Notes: generated by a model not told the origin, from the letters alone. DNA of 64,000 nucleotides from Lentibacillus lipolyticus (GCA_004145795.1 SEIO01000002.1:62001-126000); one strand, 5' to 3'. Counted from the first letter of the stretch, positions 21,650-30,758 are shown. Program-made: numbers and translations.

Positions 21650-21739
21650 GATTTTCAGACCAACCCTTCGATAAAATTTTTTTCACTCGTTATCCCATGC
21701 ATTATTTTACACGTTAATGTCGAATGGAATCAAGAAATG

Positions 21740-22654
21740 TCAACTTTTGTTGGAATTTATCCAATGGTGGATGTGCCTGTAAACTTCCTGGCGGTTTATT
21801 TCATTCAAGATTTCATGACGCCCGCCTTCCATGAACATTACCGTTAACTGGTGCATACCAGTATTTCGGTATAGCTGTGCCGTTCTCCAAACGCCTTTTG
21901 CATAGCCGCCGACAGGGTCCTCTAATCCGCTTATGATGAGCAAGGGCAGTCCTGCGGGGATGCGACGGTTCCGGCTGTTATCATGGATCATCGTCAGTCC
22001 ACTCATCAAATCCTTGAAAAAACCGGCTGTCGGTACAAATCCGCAATACGGGTCATCGAGGTATTCCTTGATGATGGTATTGTCACGTGTCAGCCAGTTA
22101 ACGGCTGTTTGGTTATCCGGAATGCGCTTGTTATAAGATGAAAAGAGGAACCAGTTCAGCCATTTTGCTTTTTCTTTCTGCGGTAGCAAAGCGGCAATTT
22201 GCTTGGCAATCCGGCTGGCTGCCCGGTCAAAATAACCTGTCCCGGTTAAAATGACGCCTTGCAGGAGTTCGCTGTTGTGCTGGATATACCGTCTTGTCAG
22301 AAAAGAACCCATGCTATGACCAAGCAGGAATAACGGCGTATTTGGATAATCTGCTTTAATGCGTTCGGAAACTGCTCGCATGTCTTCCGCTGCTTTGTCA
22401 AAACCGTCTGTATCAGCAAAATAACCGAATAGCCCCTGATTCTCGCCGGTTCGCCCGTGACCACGGTGGTCGTTTCCGTAAACAGTGATTCCGTGTTCGG
22501 TCAAAAAAGTGGCGAAGTTGTGATAGCGTCCAATATGTTCCAGCATTCCATGAGCAATTTGCACGATTGCTTTCGGTTTCTCATGTATGGCTTCCCATTT
22601 TCGCATGTAAATGGCTGTATGGTCAGGCCGGTAAAGCCAGCTTGTTTCATTCAT
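21740..22654 (-). CDS. Alpha/beta hydrolase, lysophospholipase/monoglyceride lipase type
   Basis: A 304-residue serine hydrolase of the Hydrolase_4 (PldB-like) family. The oxyanion region HGMLEHIGRY near residue 35, NDHRGHGRTG near residue 66, and the nucleophile elbow GHSMGSF near residue 113 are intact; the acid and His lie in SGLEDPVGG near residue 245 and GGRHEILNE near residue 280. There is no signal peptide, so it is probably cytosolic and hydrolyses monoacylglycerols or lysophospholipids. It is divergent from secG and separated from ptsI by 90 nt. Confidence 0.85.
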   Translation of the reverse strand: MNETSWLYRPDHTAIYMRKWEAIHEKPKAIVQIAHGMLEHIGRYHNFATFLTEHGITVYGNDHRGHGRTGENQGLFGYFADTDGFDKAAEDMRAVSERIKADYPNTPLFLLGHSMGSFLTRRYIQHNSELLQGVILTGTGYFDRAASRIAKQIAALLPQKEKAKWLNWFLFSSYNKRIPDNQTAVNWLTRDNTIIKEYLDDPYCGFVPTAGFFKDLMSGLTMIHDNSRNRRIPAGLPLLIISGLEDPVGGYAKGVWRTAQLYRNTGMHQLTVMFMEGGRHEILNEINRQEVYRHIHHWINSNKS

Positions 22655-22804
22655 GTGTTATCTCATCCATTTCGAATAGTATTGGTCTTATTATGATAGA
22701 ATGAAAAGGAGAAAACGTCCAAACATGTAGAAAAACTTGCGATGTGCGTGTTGATTATGCTACAGTACAAATAGGTATTTGCCCGTTGAGGAGGTGCTCG
22801 AGAC

Positions 22805-23038
22805 ATGGAAAGCCTTGTCCATATTGTATTACTGATTGATGCAATTATTATGATTGTTCTTATTTTATTGCAATCCGGGAAAAGCGCTGGTCTATCCGGA
22901 GCGATTTCAGGTGGAGCGGAACAACTGTTCGGTAAACAAAAAGCCCGAGGAGCAGATCTGTTTTTGCACCGTGCGACCATTGTGACCGGGGTATTGTTTT
23001 TCGTTCTAGCGTTTTTAAGTGCATATGTTCTGCAATAA
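22805..23038 (+). CDS. secG: Preprotein translocase subunit SecG
   Basis: Small membrane subunit of the SecYEG channel that increases the efficiency of SecA-driven export. The 77 residues have two transmembrane helices (about 4-23 and 55-76) and the conserved connecting loop [26 protein letters not shown] 22805 follows gaggaggtg. It is the first gene of the conserved secG-est-rnr-smpB-ssrA cluster; a strong terminator at 23044-23073 separates it from est. Confidence 0.96.
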   Translation: MESLVHIVLLIDAIIMIVLILLQSGKSAGLSGAISGGAEQLFGKQKARGADLFLHRATIVTGVLFFVLAFLSAYVLQ

Positions 23039-23043
23039 TATCC

Positions 23044-23080
23044 AACCCTTATCACGAAAATGTGATAAGGGTTCATTTAT
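23044..23080 (+). terminator. Terminator after secG
   Basis: Perfect 12-bp stem AACCCTTATCAC (23044-23055) with GTGATAAGGGTT (23062-23073), then a short T-rich stretch. Confidence 0.8.
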
Positions 23081-23150
23081 TTTCAAACGATAAATAATAG
23101 GGTAAGGTATATCGTATGAAGGATTAGACACAGAAGGAGATGACACAGTC

Positions 23151-23897
23151 ATGAAAATTAAATTACCGAAGCCATTTACATTTGAAGCTGGTCCCCGGGC
23201 GGTTTTATTGCTGCACGGGTTTACCGGGCATTCGGCCGATGTACGGATGCTTGGCCGCTTTTTGGAAAAGAAAGGATATACCAGCCATGCACCAATATAC
23301 CGGGGACATGGGAAGGAACCGGAGGAACTGGTCAAAGCCGGTGCTGATGAATGGTGGGAAGATGCCGTTCATGCCTACAATCACCTGAAGGAACTGGGTT
23401 ATTCTGAAATAGCAGTTGCTGGGTTGTCACTTGGAGGTGTACTTGGATTGAAATTAGCATATTCCGAGCAGCTAAAGGGGGTCATTCCGATGTGCGCTCC
23501 GATGTTTTTTGATAACCAGGAGGAACTAACTAAAGGCTATAAGTTTAAAGCAAGGGAGTTTAAACAACTAGAAGGAAAAGATAAAGATACCATCGAAAGC
23601 GAAGTTCAGCAGCTAGTCGATGAATCCCGGGGTATGTTTGGGGATTTGGCTGATCTGATAACGGAAGTCCATGACCAGATTGATACCATCTACACCCCGA
23701 CATTTGTTGTCCAGGCGCGCCAGGATGAAATGATTAACACGGACAGTGCTTCCTATATATATGAAAACGTGGAAGCTAACCAAAAAGATATCAAATGGTA
23801 TGAGCAATCCGGCCATGTCATTACAATGGATAAGGAAAAAGAACAGTTGCATGAGGACATTTATCAGTTTTTAGAGTCACTTGACTGGCAGGTATGA
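23151..23897 (+). CDS. est: Carboxylesterase (YvaK/Est30-like)
   Basis: A 248-residue cytosolic alpha/beta hydrolase closely related to Bacillus and Geobacillus Est30, which cleaves short-chain carboxyl esters. The oxyanion motif [11 protein letters not shown] is near residue 20, the nucleophile Ser93 is in GLSLGG, the acid in QARQDEMI near residue 192, and the His in [10 protein letters not shown] near residue 222. It sits between secG and rnr as yvaK does in B. subtilis. Start ATG 23151 has gaaggagatga upstream. Confidence 0.93.
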   Translation: MKIKLPKPFTFEAGPRAVLLLHGFTGHSADVRMLGRFLEKKGYTSHAPIYRGHGKEPEELVKAGADEWWEDAVHAYNHLKELGYSEIAVAGLSLGGVLGLKLAYSEQLKGVIPMCAPMFFDNQEELTKGYKFKAREFKQLEGKDKDTIESEVQQLVDESRGMFGDLADLITEVHDQIDTIYTPTFVVQARQDEMINTDSASYIYENVEANQKDIKWYEQSGHVITMDKEKEQLHEDIYQFLESLDWQV

Positions 23898-23969
23898 TTA
23901 TTATTTAGAAAAAGCGTGAATAATATAAACGGTATTCTGAACTTATAGTTAGTGAAAGAAGGTGAAATA

Positions 23970-26156
23970 ATGAGTGAGATGATTGAGCGGATACGGAGTT
24001 ATTTCAACGAACATAGTGAAAAACCACTCGCTGTTCATGAATTGGAAGATGAGCTTGAGCTGCAGGATGCGGTGGAGTTCAAAGGCCTTGTTCAAGCCCT
24101 TAATCAACTAGAGGAAAACGGCGAATTGGTTCGGACCCGGAAAAACCGCTTCGGTCTGCCGGAAAAAATGAATCTTGTCCGCGGCAGGATCCAAATGCAT
24201 GCCAAAGGATTTGCCTTCCTGATCCCGGATGATGATAACCAAGCGGATATCTATATCCATCATTCTGATTTGGCATCAGCCATGAATAATGACAAGGTAC
24301 TAGTGCGCATCGAAAAAAGAAATGCGGATGGAAGCAGACCCGAGGGGACGGTCATTCGTATTTTAGAGCGTGCAACCCATCAGGTAGTCGGAACGTTCGA
24401 TGACAGTGGTTCATTTGGATTCGTAATTGCAGATGATAAACGGATACCGAATGATATATTTATACCGAAGAACCAGACAGGCGGTGCTGTCAGTGGTCAT
24501 AAGGTGATCACCCTCATTACCAAATATCCGGAAGGGCGGATGAGTGCAGAGGGTGAAATTGTTCATATTCTGGGTCATAAAAATGATCCTGGAATTGATA
24601 TCATTTCGATTATCCATAAACATGGCATCAAGATTGATTTTCCGGAAGAAGTTATGGAACAGGCAGCCAATACACCGGATGAAATCGCCCCGGCTGAACT
24701 CGAAAACCGCCGTGACCTGCGTGATAAGCAAATCGTCACAATCGATGGGGCTGACGCAAAAGATTTGGATGATGCGGTATCTGTTGAGAAATTGGAAAAT
24801 GGAAATTACAGACTTGGTGTATACATTGCCGACGTCAGTTATTACGTCGACGAAAATACGCCGATTGATAAGGAAGCATTTGAACGGGGCAACAGTGTCT
24901 ATTTGGTTGACCGAGTCATTCCAATGATTCCGCATCGGCTGTCCAATGGTATCTGTTCCCTGAATCCCCAGGTGGACAGGCTGACACTTGGATGCGAAAT
25001 GGAGATTGATAACAAAGGTGAAGTGGTTGGCCACGAAATTTTTCAGAGTGTCATCAAAACAGACGAACGGATGACCTACACGGATGTCAATAAGATTCTT
25101 GTCGATAAGGATGCATCCGTACGTGAGCAATACAAACCGCTAGTTCCTATGTTTGAGAATATGGAAAAGCTGGCCGAGATTTTGCGCGGGAAGCGAATGG
25201 GGCGCGGCGCAATTGATTTTGATTTCAAGGAAGCCGCGGTGCTAGTTGATGACAGCGGCAAGCCAGAAGATGTTGTTCTAAGGGAGCGGTCTGTTGCTGA
25301 GCGCCTGATTGAGGAATTTATGCTGGCAGCAAATGAAACGATTGCCGAGCACTTTCATTGGATGGATGTGCCGTTTATTCACCGGATTCACCAGGACCCG
25401 GATGAAAGTAAATTGCAGCATTTCTTTGAATTTATAGCGGGGCTTGGCTATGTGGTGAAGGGCACTGCCAATGAAGTTCACCCGCAGGCATTGCAGAAAG
25501 TGATTGAAGAAGTAAAGGGCAAACCAGAAGAAATGATTGTTTCAAAACTGATGCTGCGGTCCATGCAGCAAGCGAAATATGACCCGCAGAGTGTCGGGCA
25601 TTTTGGCCTGGCAACAGATTTTTACACCCATTTCACTTCGCCCATCCGGCGTTATCCGGACTTAATTGTACACCGGCTAATCCGGACGTATTTAGTGAAT
25701 CAACAATTGGATCAGCAAACAACGAGGCACTGGAAGGAACGAATGCCAGAAATTGCCCGCCATACATCAGAAACTGAGCGAGCAGCCGTTGATGCGGAGC
25801 GGGAAACCGATGATCTGAAAAAAGCCGAATTTATGGAAGATAAAATCGGTGAGGAATTCACCGGTGTTATCAGTTCTATTACGAACTTCGGATTGTTTGT
25901 TGAGCTGGAAAACACGATTGAAGGCCTTGTCCATGTCAGCTATCTGACCGATGATTACTATCACTATGATGACCGCAGTCATGCGATGATAGGCGAGCGA
26001 ACCGGCAACATGTACAAGATTGGGGAAGAAGTGGACGTTCGCGTGGTAAAAGTCAATCTGGATGAACGTGTTGTTGACTTTGAATTGGTGAATCCTGTGC
26101 CGACACCTAAGCAAAAAGGAAGGAAAAAAATTAAAGCGAAAAAAGTTAAGAAATAA
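23970..26156 (+). CDS. rnr: Ribonuclease R
   Basis: 3'-5' exoribonuclease able to degrade structured RNA, and with tmRNA it removes non-stop messages. The 728-residue protein has an N-terminal helix-turn-helix and cold-shock domains (about 1-225), the RNB catalytic domain (about 245-575) with the metal-binding [16 protein letters not shown], an S1 domain (about 630-710) and a Lys-rich tail that helps unwind RNA. ATG 23970 is preferred to GTG 23952 because gaaggtgaa lies just before it. The rnr-smpB-ssrA order links the three partners of trans-translation. Confidence 0.97.
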   Translation: MSEMIERIRSYFNEHSEKPLAVHELEDELELQDAVEFKGLVQALNQLEENGELVRTRKNRFGLPEKMNLVRGRIQMHAKGFAFLIPDDDNQADIYIHHSDLASAMNNDKVLVRIEKRNADGSRPEGTVIRILERATHQVVGTFDDSGSFGFVIADDKRIPNDIFIPKNQTGGAVSGHKVITLITKYPEGRMSAEGEIVHILGHKNDPGIDIISIIHKHGIKIDFPEEVMEQAANTPDEIAPAELENRRDLRDKQIVTIDGADAKDLDDAVSVEKLENGNYRLGVYIADVSYYVDENTPIDKEAFERGNSVYLVDRVIPMIPHRLSNGICSLNPQVDRLTLGCEMEIDNKGEVVGHEIFQSVIKTDERMTYTDVNKILVDKDASVREQYKPLVPMFENMEKLAEILRGKRMGRGAIDFDFKEAAVLVDDSGKPEDVVLRERSVAERLIEEFMLAANETIAEHFHWMDVPFIHRIHQDPDESKLQHFFEFIAGLGYVVKGTANEVHPQALQKVIEEVKGKPEEMIVSKLMLRSMQQAKYDPQSVGHFGLATDFYTHFTSPIRRYPDLIVHRLIRTYLVNQQLDQQTTRHWKERMPEIARHTSETERAAVDAERETDDLKKAEFMEDKIGEEFTGVISSITNFGLFVELENTIEGLVHVSYLTDDYYHYDDRSHAMIGERTGNMYKIGEEVDVRVVKVNLDERVVDFELVNPVPTPKQKGRKKIKAKKVKK

Positions 26157-26179
26157 TGGAACGGGGGATGGGGCAGCAA

Positions 26180-26222
26180 TGAAGACTAATGTGGTGTGAA
26201 TGCGCCATGTTAGTCTTTTTTT
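26180..26222 (+). terminator. Terminator-like stem between rnr and smpB
   Basis: AAGACTAATGTGG pairs with CCATGTTAGTCTT followed by a run of T near 26217-26222. It may attenuate read-through from rnr to smpB. Confidence 0.7.
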
Positions 26223-26319
26223 AGGAGGACCATATGATATCAACAGACTGCCTGGATAATTGGAAAAATACCCTTTATCTGTTAAAATAAATTGCACGCA
26301 TGACTGGGGGGACGTACGT

Positions 26320-26787
26320 ATGCCAAAAGGAACTGGAAAAGTAATTGCCCAGAATAAAAAAGCAAGGCATGAGTTTTTTATAGAAGAAACCATTGAAGCT
26401 GGTATTGTTTTAAAGGGAACAGAAATTAAATCAATCCGTGCCGGTCGTGTGAATTTAAAAGATTCGCATGCCAGAATTGACCACCGCGGAGAAATGCAGC
26501 TAGTCAACATGCATATTGCTCCATATGAGCAGGGTAATCAGTTTAACCATGATCCGACTCGCTCACGCAAATTGCTTCTGCACCGGAAAGAAATTGATAA
26601 ACTCGTCGGTCAAATCCAGCAAAAAGGCTATTCACTTGTACCGTTAAAAGTCTATATTAAGAATGGTGTCGCTAAAGTGCTTATTGGTATCGGGAAAGGG
26701 AAGAAGAAATACGATAAGCGGGAAGATTTGAAGCGGAAGCAAATGAAACGGGATGCCGATCGTGCGGTAAAGGAAAGCATGAAGTAA
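26320..26787 (+). CDS. smpB: SsrA-binding protein SmpB
   Basis: Binds the tRNA-like domain of tmRNA and delivers it to stalled ribosomes. The 155-residue protein has the conserved oligonucleotide-binding core [24 protein letters not shown] split over residues 14-37, [16 protein letters not shown] near residue 55, and the basic C-terminal tail ([18 protein letters not shown]) that sits in the mRNA channel. Start ATG 26320 has gggggga 6 nt upstream; the frame extends to 26260 but the extra residues are not family-like. It is 112 nt upstream of its RNA partner. Confidence 0.97.
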   Translation: MPKGTGKVIAQNKKARHEFFIEETIEAGIVLKGTEIKSIRAGRVNLKDSHARIDHRGEMQLVNMHIAPYEQGNQFNHDPTRSRKLLLHRKEIDKLVGQIQQKGYSLVPLKVYIKNGVAKVLIGIGKGKKKYDKREDLKRKQMKRDADRAVKESMK

Positions 26788-26799
26788 CTCACAGCCCGC

Positions 26800-26827
26800 T
26801 TGACTTATGCCGCATATGTGTTACAAT
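26800..26827 (+). promoter_or_regulatory. Promoter of ssrA
   Basis: TTGACT (26800-26805) and TACAAT (26822-26827) with a 16-nt spacer; the start would be about 65 nt before the mature tmRNA 5' end, which would be formed by RNase P. Confidence 0.6.
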
Positions 26828-26899
26828 AAGAATTGTCGTGATGATAGATAAATGAATAATGCTCGTTCTATCCGGGCGTATTCTCCATCTTTATTACAT

Positions 26900-27583
26900 G
26901 GGGACGTTACGGATTCGACAGGGATAGATCGAGCTCAGACTGCGCGTCGAGGTTACGGCTCGTAAAACGTTATTGCCTAAATATAACTGGCGAAGAAAAC
27001 AATTCACCAGCTCTAGCAGCTGCCTAAGCACTGCCTAGAGCGATTCTTCCTGCGCTCGCCCGTGGGGCAGATTGAAGGGTCTCAAATGAAGCGGGCTATT
27101 CCAGTGTCCACCGTCTGAGGATACTGGCTGAAACTAAACAGACTAGCTGCCTGGAAGCCAGTTGGTAGGCTGAAGGGTTAGCGAAGGATAATATACCAAC
27201 TATGCGTGTAGACGTCTGAGTGACGATATCTCTGGACGTGGGTTCGATTAGTTATTAGTCGCCTTTTGTGGCAACACAAAAGTGATAATCCGGCTTTATC
27301 GGTGAAACCTAAGTTGCTTCATATGAATGGCACACATGATACTTATCATTTGTTGCTGATAGAAGCAATATGGCAACACCGAGCGGTATGTGGAGTAATC
27401 CAACAGCCGTGTATCGACTCATAGGCTGCCTGGAACCAGGTAGTACTAGGATGCGAAATGCTACCTTGAACAGGTAAATAAACTATTTCGCATAAGACGC
27501 CGGAGAACCTGAGGTAAATCAGGTTCAAGATATAGTCAGTGCCATGTGAAAGCATGGAAGAGCACGTCCCACCGTCTCCACCA
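26900..27583 (+). ncRNA. ssrA: tmRNA (ssrA), interrupted by a group I intron
   Basis: Transfer-messenger RNA that rescues stalled ribosomes and tags nascent proteins. The mature 5' end GGGGACG (26900-26906) pairs with CGTCTCC (27573-27579) and the gene encodes ACCA at the 3' end. The tag reading frame resumes at GGC 26989-26991 and encodes GEENNSPALAAA before TAA 27025-27027, normally preceded by the tRNA-borne Ala. The T arm is split: GTGGG-TTCGAT (27238-27248) and T-CCCAC (27567-27572) are separated by 318 nt. Joining them restores a perfect 5-bp T stem with a 7-nt loop and gives a 366-nt RNA, the expected size for Bacillales. The interruption is the group I intron annotated separately, so splicing is needed for a functional tRNA-like domain. 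Confidence 0.95.
27249..27566 (+). mobile_element. Group I self-splicing intron in the tmRNA T loop
   Basis: A 318-nt intron with a full group I core that can be drawn by hand. P1 pairs exon CGAU with intron UAGUCG, with the splice-site U27248 opposite G27258. P2 is CUUUUGUG-GCAA-CACAAAAG (27263-27282). P3 is CCGGC (27290-27294) with GCCGG (27499-27503). P4 is GGUG (27301-27304) with CACC (27377-27380). P5 is UUGCUUC (27314-27320) with GAAGCAA (27362-27368). P7 is GACU-c-AU (27416-27422) with AUAGUC (27532-27537), bulged C included. P7.1 (27425-27442), P7.2 (ATGCGAAA/TTTCGCAT, about 27451-27494), P8 (27505-27526) and P9 (27539-27565) follow, and the intron ends in G27566. The S element AAGATATAGTC is at 27527-27537. 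The P7.1/P7.2 pair suggests subgroup IA. There is no ORF, so no homing endonuclease. Confidence 0.93.
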
Positions 27584-27606
27584 ATACATAAGTTGGTGGT
27601 TTTTTT
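27578..27606 (+). terminator. Terminator of ssrA
   Basis: CCACCAA (27578-27584, overlapping the CCA end) pairs with TTGGTGG (27593-27599), followed by seven T. Confidence 0.85.
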
Positions 27607-27841
27607 ATTATCAGCTAATTATCCTTTTGTAATCAGTGAATGAGAATGAACATAAAAAAGCTTACTGCAGCGCTTCAATAATTATTCCGGGCCCCTGCCA
27701 TGACTTATTCAGTAGGGGCTTTTGCTATCCTTTCACACATCTGTTTAGCTGTTTCATATACTTATTCTAATAGATTTTTTAAAGACTATAACTATCTGAA
27801 AATTTAATTATTTTTTAAATGAAATAACGGAGGTGCGTGCG
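27607..27841. other. Gap between ssrA and the CoA-type Nudix gene
   Basis: No gene and no integrase. A hairpin with GCCCCT/AGGGGC and a short T tract lies near 27691-27723. A sequence close to the CodY box (AACTATCTGAAAATT, 27790-27804, 13 of 15 matches to AATTTTCWGAAAATT) lies about 25 nt before the next Shine-Dalgarno. Confidence 0.45.
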
Positions 27842-28462
27842 TTGGACATGGCAAATATTTTTGCGAAATTAAATAAACACCAGCCATCTATTCTTGGGCG
27901 CGAGCAATACCGGGAATATAGCGTTCTTATTCCATTGATGGAAACGGGGCAGGGAGACACCCGTGTTTTGTTTGAAGTCAGATCCATGCACATGCGCAGT
28001 CAGCCTGGCGATGTTTGCTTTCCGGGTGGGAGGGTTGATAGCGGCGATTTGGATGAACGTCATTGTGCGATCAGGGAAACGTCGGAAGAGCTAGGGGTCG
28101 AGCAGGCAGCAGTGTGTGACGTTTATCCGCTTGATTACCTTATTTCTGATAAAAGAATCGTCTATCCGTTCGTCGGTAGAATTATGGATCAATCGCAAAT
28201 TCAGCCGAACCAGTCTGAGGTGGAACGGGTGTTCACCGTACCACTGTCTTTTTTTCTGGAAACCGAACCTGAAAAGTATAAAGTTGCGTACCAACCCATG
28301 CCTGAAAAAGACTTTCCCTTTGAACTCATTCAGGGCGGCAAAGAATACAACTGGAATGAGCGCAGCAGGGATGAGCTTTTTTACCAGTATAACGGGAATG
28401 TTATTTGGGGGCTGACCGCGATGATTATGTATCATTTTGTTGGGCTGCTAAAGACGACGTAG
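27842..28462 (+). CDS. Nudix hydrolase, CoA pyrophosphatase (NudL/YeaB) type
   Basis: A 206-residue Nudix enzyme of the UPF0035/NudL group, which cleaves coenzyme A and its derivatives to 3',5'-ADP and phosphopantetheine. The group-specific pattern FEVRSMHMRSQPGDVCFPGGRVD precedes the Nudix box (about residues 40-85, ending RETSEELG). Start TTG 27842 follows ggaggt by 7 nt; the GTG at 27833 overlaps that site. It stands alone between ssrA and the convergent ZIP transporter. Substrate assignment rests on family resemblance only. Confidence 0.85.
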   Translation: MDMANIFAKLNKHQPSILGREQYREYSVLIPLMETGQGDTRVLFEVRSMHMRSQPGDVCFPGGRVDSGDLDERHCAIRETSEELGVEQAAVCDVYPLDYLISDKRIVYPFVGRIMDQSQIQPNQSEVERVFTVPLSFFLETEPEKYKVAYQPMPEKDFPFELIQGGKEYNWNERSRDELFYQYNGNVIWGLTAMIMYHFVGLLKTT

Positions 28463-28483
28463 ATTGTTTGGGCAAGATGGGGA

Positions 28484-28522
28484 GGGAGCGGGACAAGGGA
28501 TAGTCCCGGCGTCCCGTTAACC
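28484..28522. terminator. Convergent terminator between Nudix and ZIP genes
   Basis: GCGGGAC pairs with GTCCCGTT across an inner GGGA/TCCC hairpin. The two genes converge here. Confidence 0.55.
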
Positions 28523-29332
28523 TAGTGCAACATCGAGAATCATCATGATGGTAAAACCGAACATGACGCTCATGGAGGCAAGGTCTTTGTTGCCGTTTTC
28601 TTGTGAACTAGGGATAACTTCTTCAGCTACGACGAAGATCATTGCTCCTGCTGCAAAGCTGAGTGCAAATGGCAAAATGGGTTGCATAACGGTAACGGCT
28701 AAAGCACCAATGATACCGGCAATAGGTTCGACCATCCCGGACATCTGACCATAAAAGAAACTTTTCCTTCGTGCCATTCCTTCACGCCGAAGTGGCATCG
28801 ATACGGCCAGCCCTTCAGGGAAGTTTTGAATTCCAATGCCTAGCGCCAGTGCAATTGCTCCGCCAAGTGATGCAGTTGGAAGATCAGCAGCTATGGCCCC
28901 AAAAGCAACCCCAACAGCAAGCCCTTCAGGGATGTTATGCAACGTTACTGCCAATACAAGCAACGTACTCCTTCGTTTTCTTTCCGGGTTGATTCCTTCA
29001 GCTTGATCCATGTCTAAACCTGGATGCAGGTGTGGAAGTAATTTGTCTGCCCCCCACAGGAAAAAACCACCAAGCAAAAAACCAATTGCGGCGGGAACCC
29101 ATGCCGGTACAGGACCACCCTCCGCCTTCTCTAATGCCGGCGCAAGCAGTGACCAGAAACTGGCGGCAATCATCACACCGCCGGCAAAACCAAGCATACT
29201 GTCCATAAAACGCTGATTGAATCCCTTTGTTGCAAAAACCAGTGCTGCACCCAATGCAGTCATTCCCCATGTGAACAAGGTAGCGATTGTTGCCTGTGCG
29301 ATTGGATTAAGCTCCAGAAAAAAATCAAACAT
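28517..29332 (-). CDS. ZIP-family divalent metal transporter
   Basis: A 271-residue polytopic membrane protein of the ZIP (GufA-like) family with about eight helices, importing zinc, iron or manganese. The metal-binding helix motifs [14 protein letters not shown] and, in the next helix, [16 protein letters not shown] are intact. A His-containing loop ([12 protein letters not shown]) lies before them. Start at 29332 has aggag on the minus strand. A near-palindrome upstream (29441-29456) could be a metal-regulator site. The exact metal cannot be told; the znu/zur cluster elsewhere in the window suggests this one may serve Mn or Fe rather than Zn. Confidence 0.9.
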   Translation of the reverse strand: MFDFFLELNPIAQATIATLFTWGMTALGAALVFATKGFNQRFMDSMLGFAGGVMIAASFWSLLAPALEKAEGGPVPAWVPAAIGFLLGGFFLWGADKLLPHLHPGLDMDQAEGINPERKRRSTLLVLAVTLHNIPEGLAVGVAFGAIAADLPTASLGGAIALALGIGIQNFPEGLAVSMPLRREGMARRKSFFYGQMSGMVEPIAGIIGALAVTVMQPILPFALSFAAGAMIFVVAEEVIPSSQENGNKDLASMSVMFGFTIMMILDVALG

Positions 29333-29569
29333 GTCTGACGCTCCTCTCTTTTGTTAGTATGGATCCGTTATTGGATAGAATATGTTTCAAGGATTAAAAA
29401 TTGATTAATAATAGCATTTTTCTTAAATGGACACCCAAATGTTTACTTAGGGAAACTTTTGTTGCTATGGTAATATAATACACCTGCACTTATAGGATGT
29501 CAATTATCTGGGGGTTAACTGCTAGCAAGATGCAGCCGATTGGCCACCGCGAGATTTTGGATAAACAAA

Positions 29570-29600
29570 GGCGCCAAGACGATTAAAGTCTTGGCGCCTA
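29570..29600 (-). terminator. Terminator of guaC
   Basis: Perfect 11-bp stem GGCGCCAAGAC (29570-29580) with GTCTTGGCGCC (29588-29598); the minus strand continues with a T-rich stretch. Confidence 0.85.
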
Positions 29601-29604
29601 AGTA

Positions 29605-30588
29605 TTAATATGCCTGATCACCGTTAAATATGGAATTCTTTACAATAACATAATCAACATGACGGATGGCTTCTAAACTGTAGCCACCAGCATAAGAAAT
29701 CGATGATTGCAAATCTTGCTCCATTTCATTTAGTGTGTCTGTTAAAGAACCTTTATGCTCGACATACATTTTCTTTCCTTCGACATTCTTCTTTACACCT
29801 TTTTGGTATTCCGAAGCTGAGCCAAAATATTCTTTGTATCGTTTTCCGTCTTTTTCAACTGTTTCACCGGGGGATTCTTCGTGGCCGGCAAACAGGGATC
29901 CAATCATGACCATCGTTGCCCCAAAACGGATTGATTTCGCAATGTCGCCATGGGTCCGGATACCGCCATCGGCAATAACCGGTTTGCTGGCTGCTTTAGC
30001 ACACCATTTTAGTGCGGCTAATTGCCACCCACCGGTTCCGAATCCAGTCTTCAATTTGGTTGTGCATACTTTTCCGGGACCGATACCAATCTTGGTCGCA
30101 TCGGCACCAGCATGTTCCAGCTCCCTTACAGCTTCAGGTGTGCCGACATTACCGGCAATCACGAAACTGGAAGGCAAGTGTTTTTTTATGTGACAAATCA
30201 TGTTGATGACTGCATTTGCATGCCCGTGTGCAATATCGATAGTGATGAAATCCGGCACCAGATTTTTAGATGCTAGCTGTTCAATAAATTGGTATTCTGC
30301 CTCTTTCACGCCAACACTGATGGATGTAAACAATTCGCGTTTATTCATATCCTGGATAAATTGCTGCCGTTTCTCGGGTTCAAACCGGTGCATGACATAG
30401 AAGTAACCGTCAGCTGCCAGTTTAACAGCAATTTCTTCATCAATAATCGTTTGCATGTTTGCCGGTACAACCGGAAGCTTAAACGTATGACCGCCCAAGG
30501 TGATGGATGTATTACATTCGGAACGGCTGCTAATAACACATTTGGCCGGAATCAGTTGTACATCTTCATAATCAAATACATTTTCCAT
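29605..30588 (-). CDS. guaC: GMP reductase
   Basis: Converts GMP to IMP with NADPH, linking guanine to adenine nucleotide pools. The 327-residue IMPDH-fold protein has VPANM near residue 42, [11 protein letters not shown] near residue 145, and the active-site loop [11 protein letters not shown] with the catalytic Cys175. It lacks the CBS domains of IMP dehydrogenase, which sets it apart from guaB. Start at 30588 ([10 protein letters not shown]) has aggggga upstream; the frame extends to 30624 through that site. Paired CGAA/TTCG elements upstream look like PurR boxes. Confidence 0.95.
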   Translation of the reverse strand: MENVFDYEDVQLIPAKCVISSRSECNTSITLGGHTFKLPVVPANMQTIIDEEIAVKLAADGYFYVMHRFEPEKRQQFIQDMNKRELFTSISVGVKEAEYQFIEQLASKNLVPDFITIDIAHGHANAVINMICHIKKHLPSSFVIAGNVGTPEAVRELEHAGADATKIGIGPGKVCTTKLKTGFGTGGWQLAALKWCAKAASKPVIADGGIRTHGDIAKSIRFGATMVMIGSLFAGHEESPGETVEKDGKRYKEYFGSASEYQKGVKKNVEGKKMYVEHKGSLTDTLNEMEQDLQSSISYAGGYSLEAIRHVDYVIVKNSIFNGDQAY

Positions 30589-30601
30589 GAATATCCCCCT
30601 A

Positions 30602-30645
30602 AAAAACGAATGATTTATATACATATTTCTAAAAAGTTCGTATAT
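30602..30645. promoter_or_regulatory. Possible PurR boxes of guaC
   Basis: AAAAACGAATGAT (about 30602-30614) and the inverted AAAAAGTTCGTATAT (30631-30645) place CGAA and TTCG cores 26 nt apart, close to the paired PurBox layout of Bacillus, where guaC belongs to the PurR regulon. Both boxes have ACGAA instead of CCGAA. Confidence 0.4.
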
Positions 30646-30758
30646 TGTGTACTATACATGATTTGTTTCTGTATGTCAAAATGAGATGATCAGCCATGCT
30701 ATTTCCATATTGTGTTATAATTCAAGTGATATTGAGCCATTGATAAGCAGGTGAGACC

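Noticed and set aside
24411-25130. 239-codon ORF antisense to rnr
   Set aside because: Long shadow frame opposite a strongly conserved gene; composition reflects the reverse complement of rnr codons. The same holds for long antisense frames over gpmI (15294-15908) and ptsI (20637-21266).
27346-27555. 69-codon minus-strand ORF inside the ssrA intron
   Set aside because: It is antisense to the conserved P5-P8 core, has no ribosome binding site and no endonuclease motif, so it is not an intron-encoded homing enzyme.
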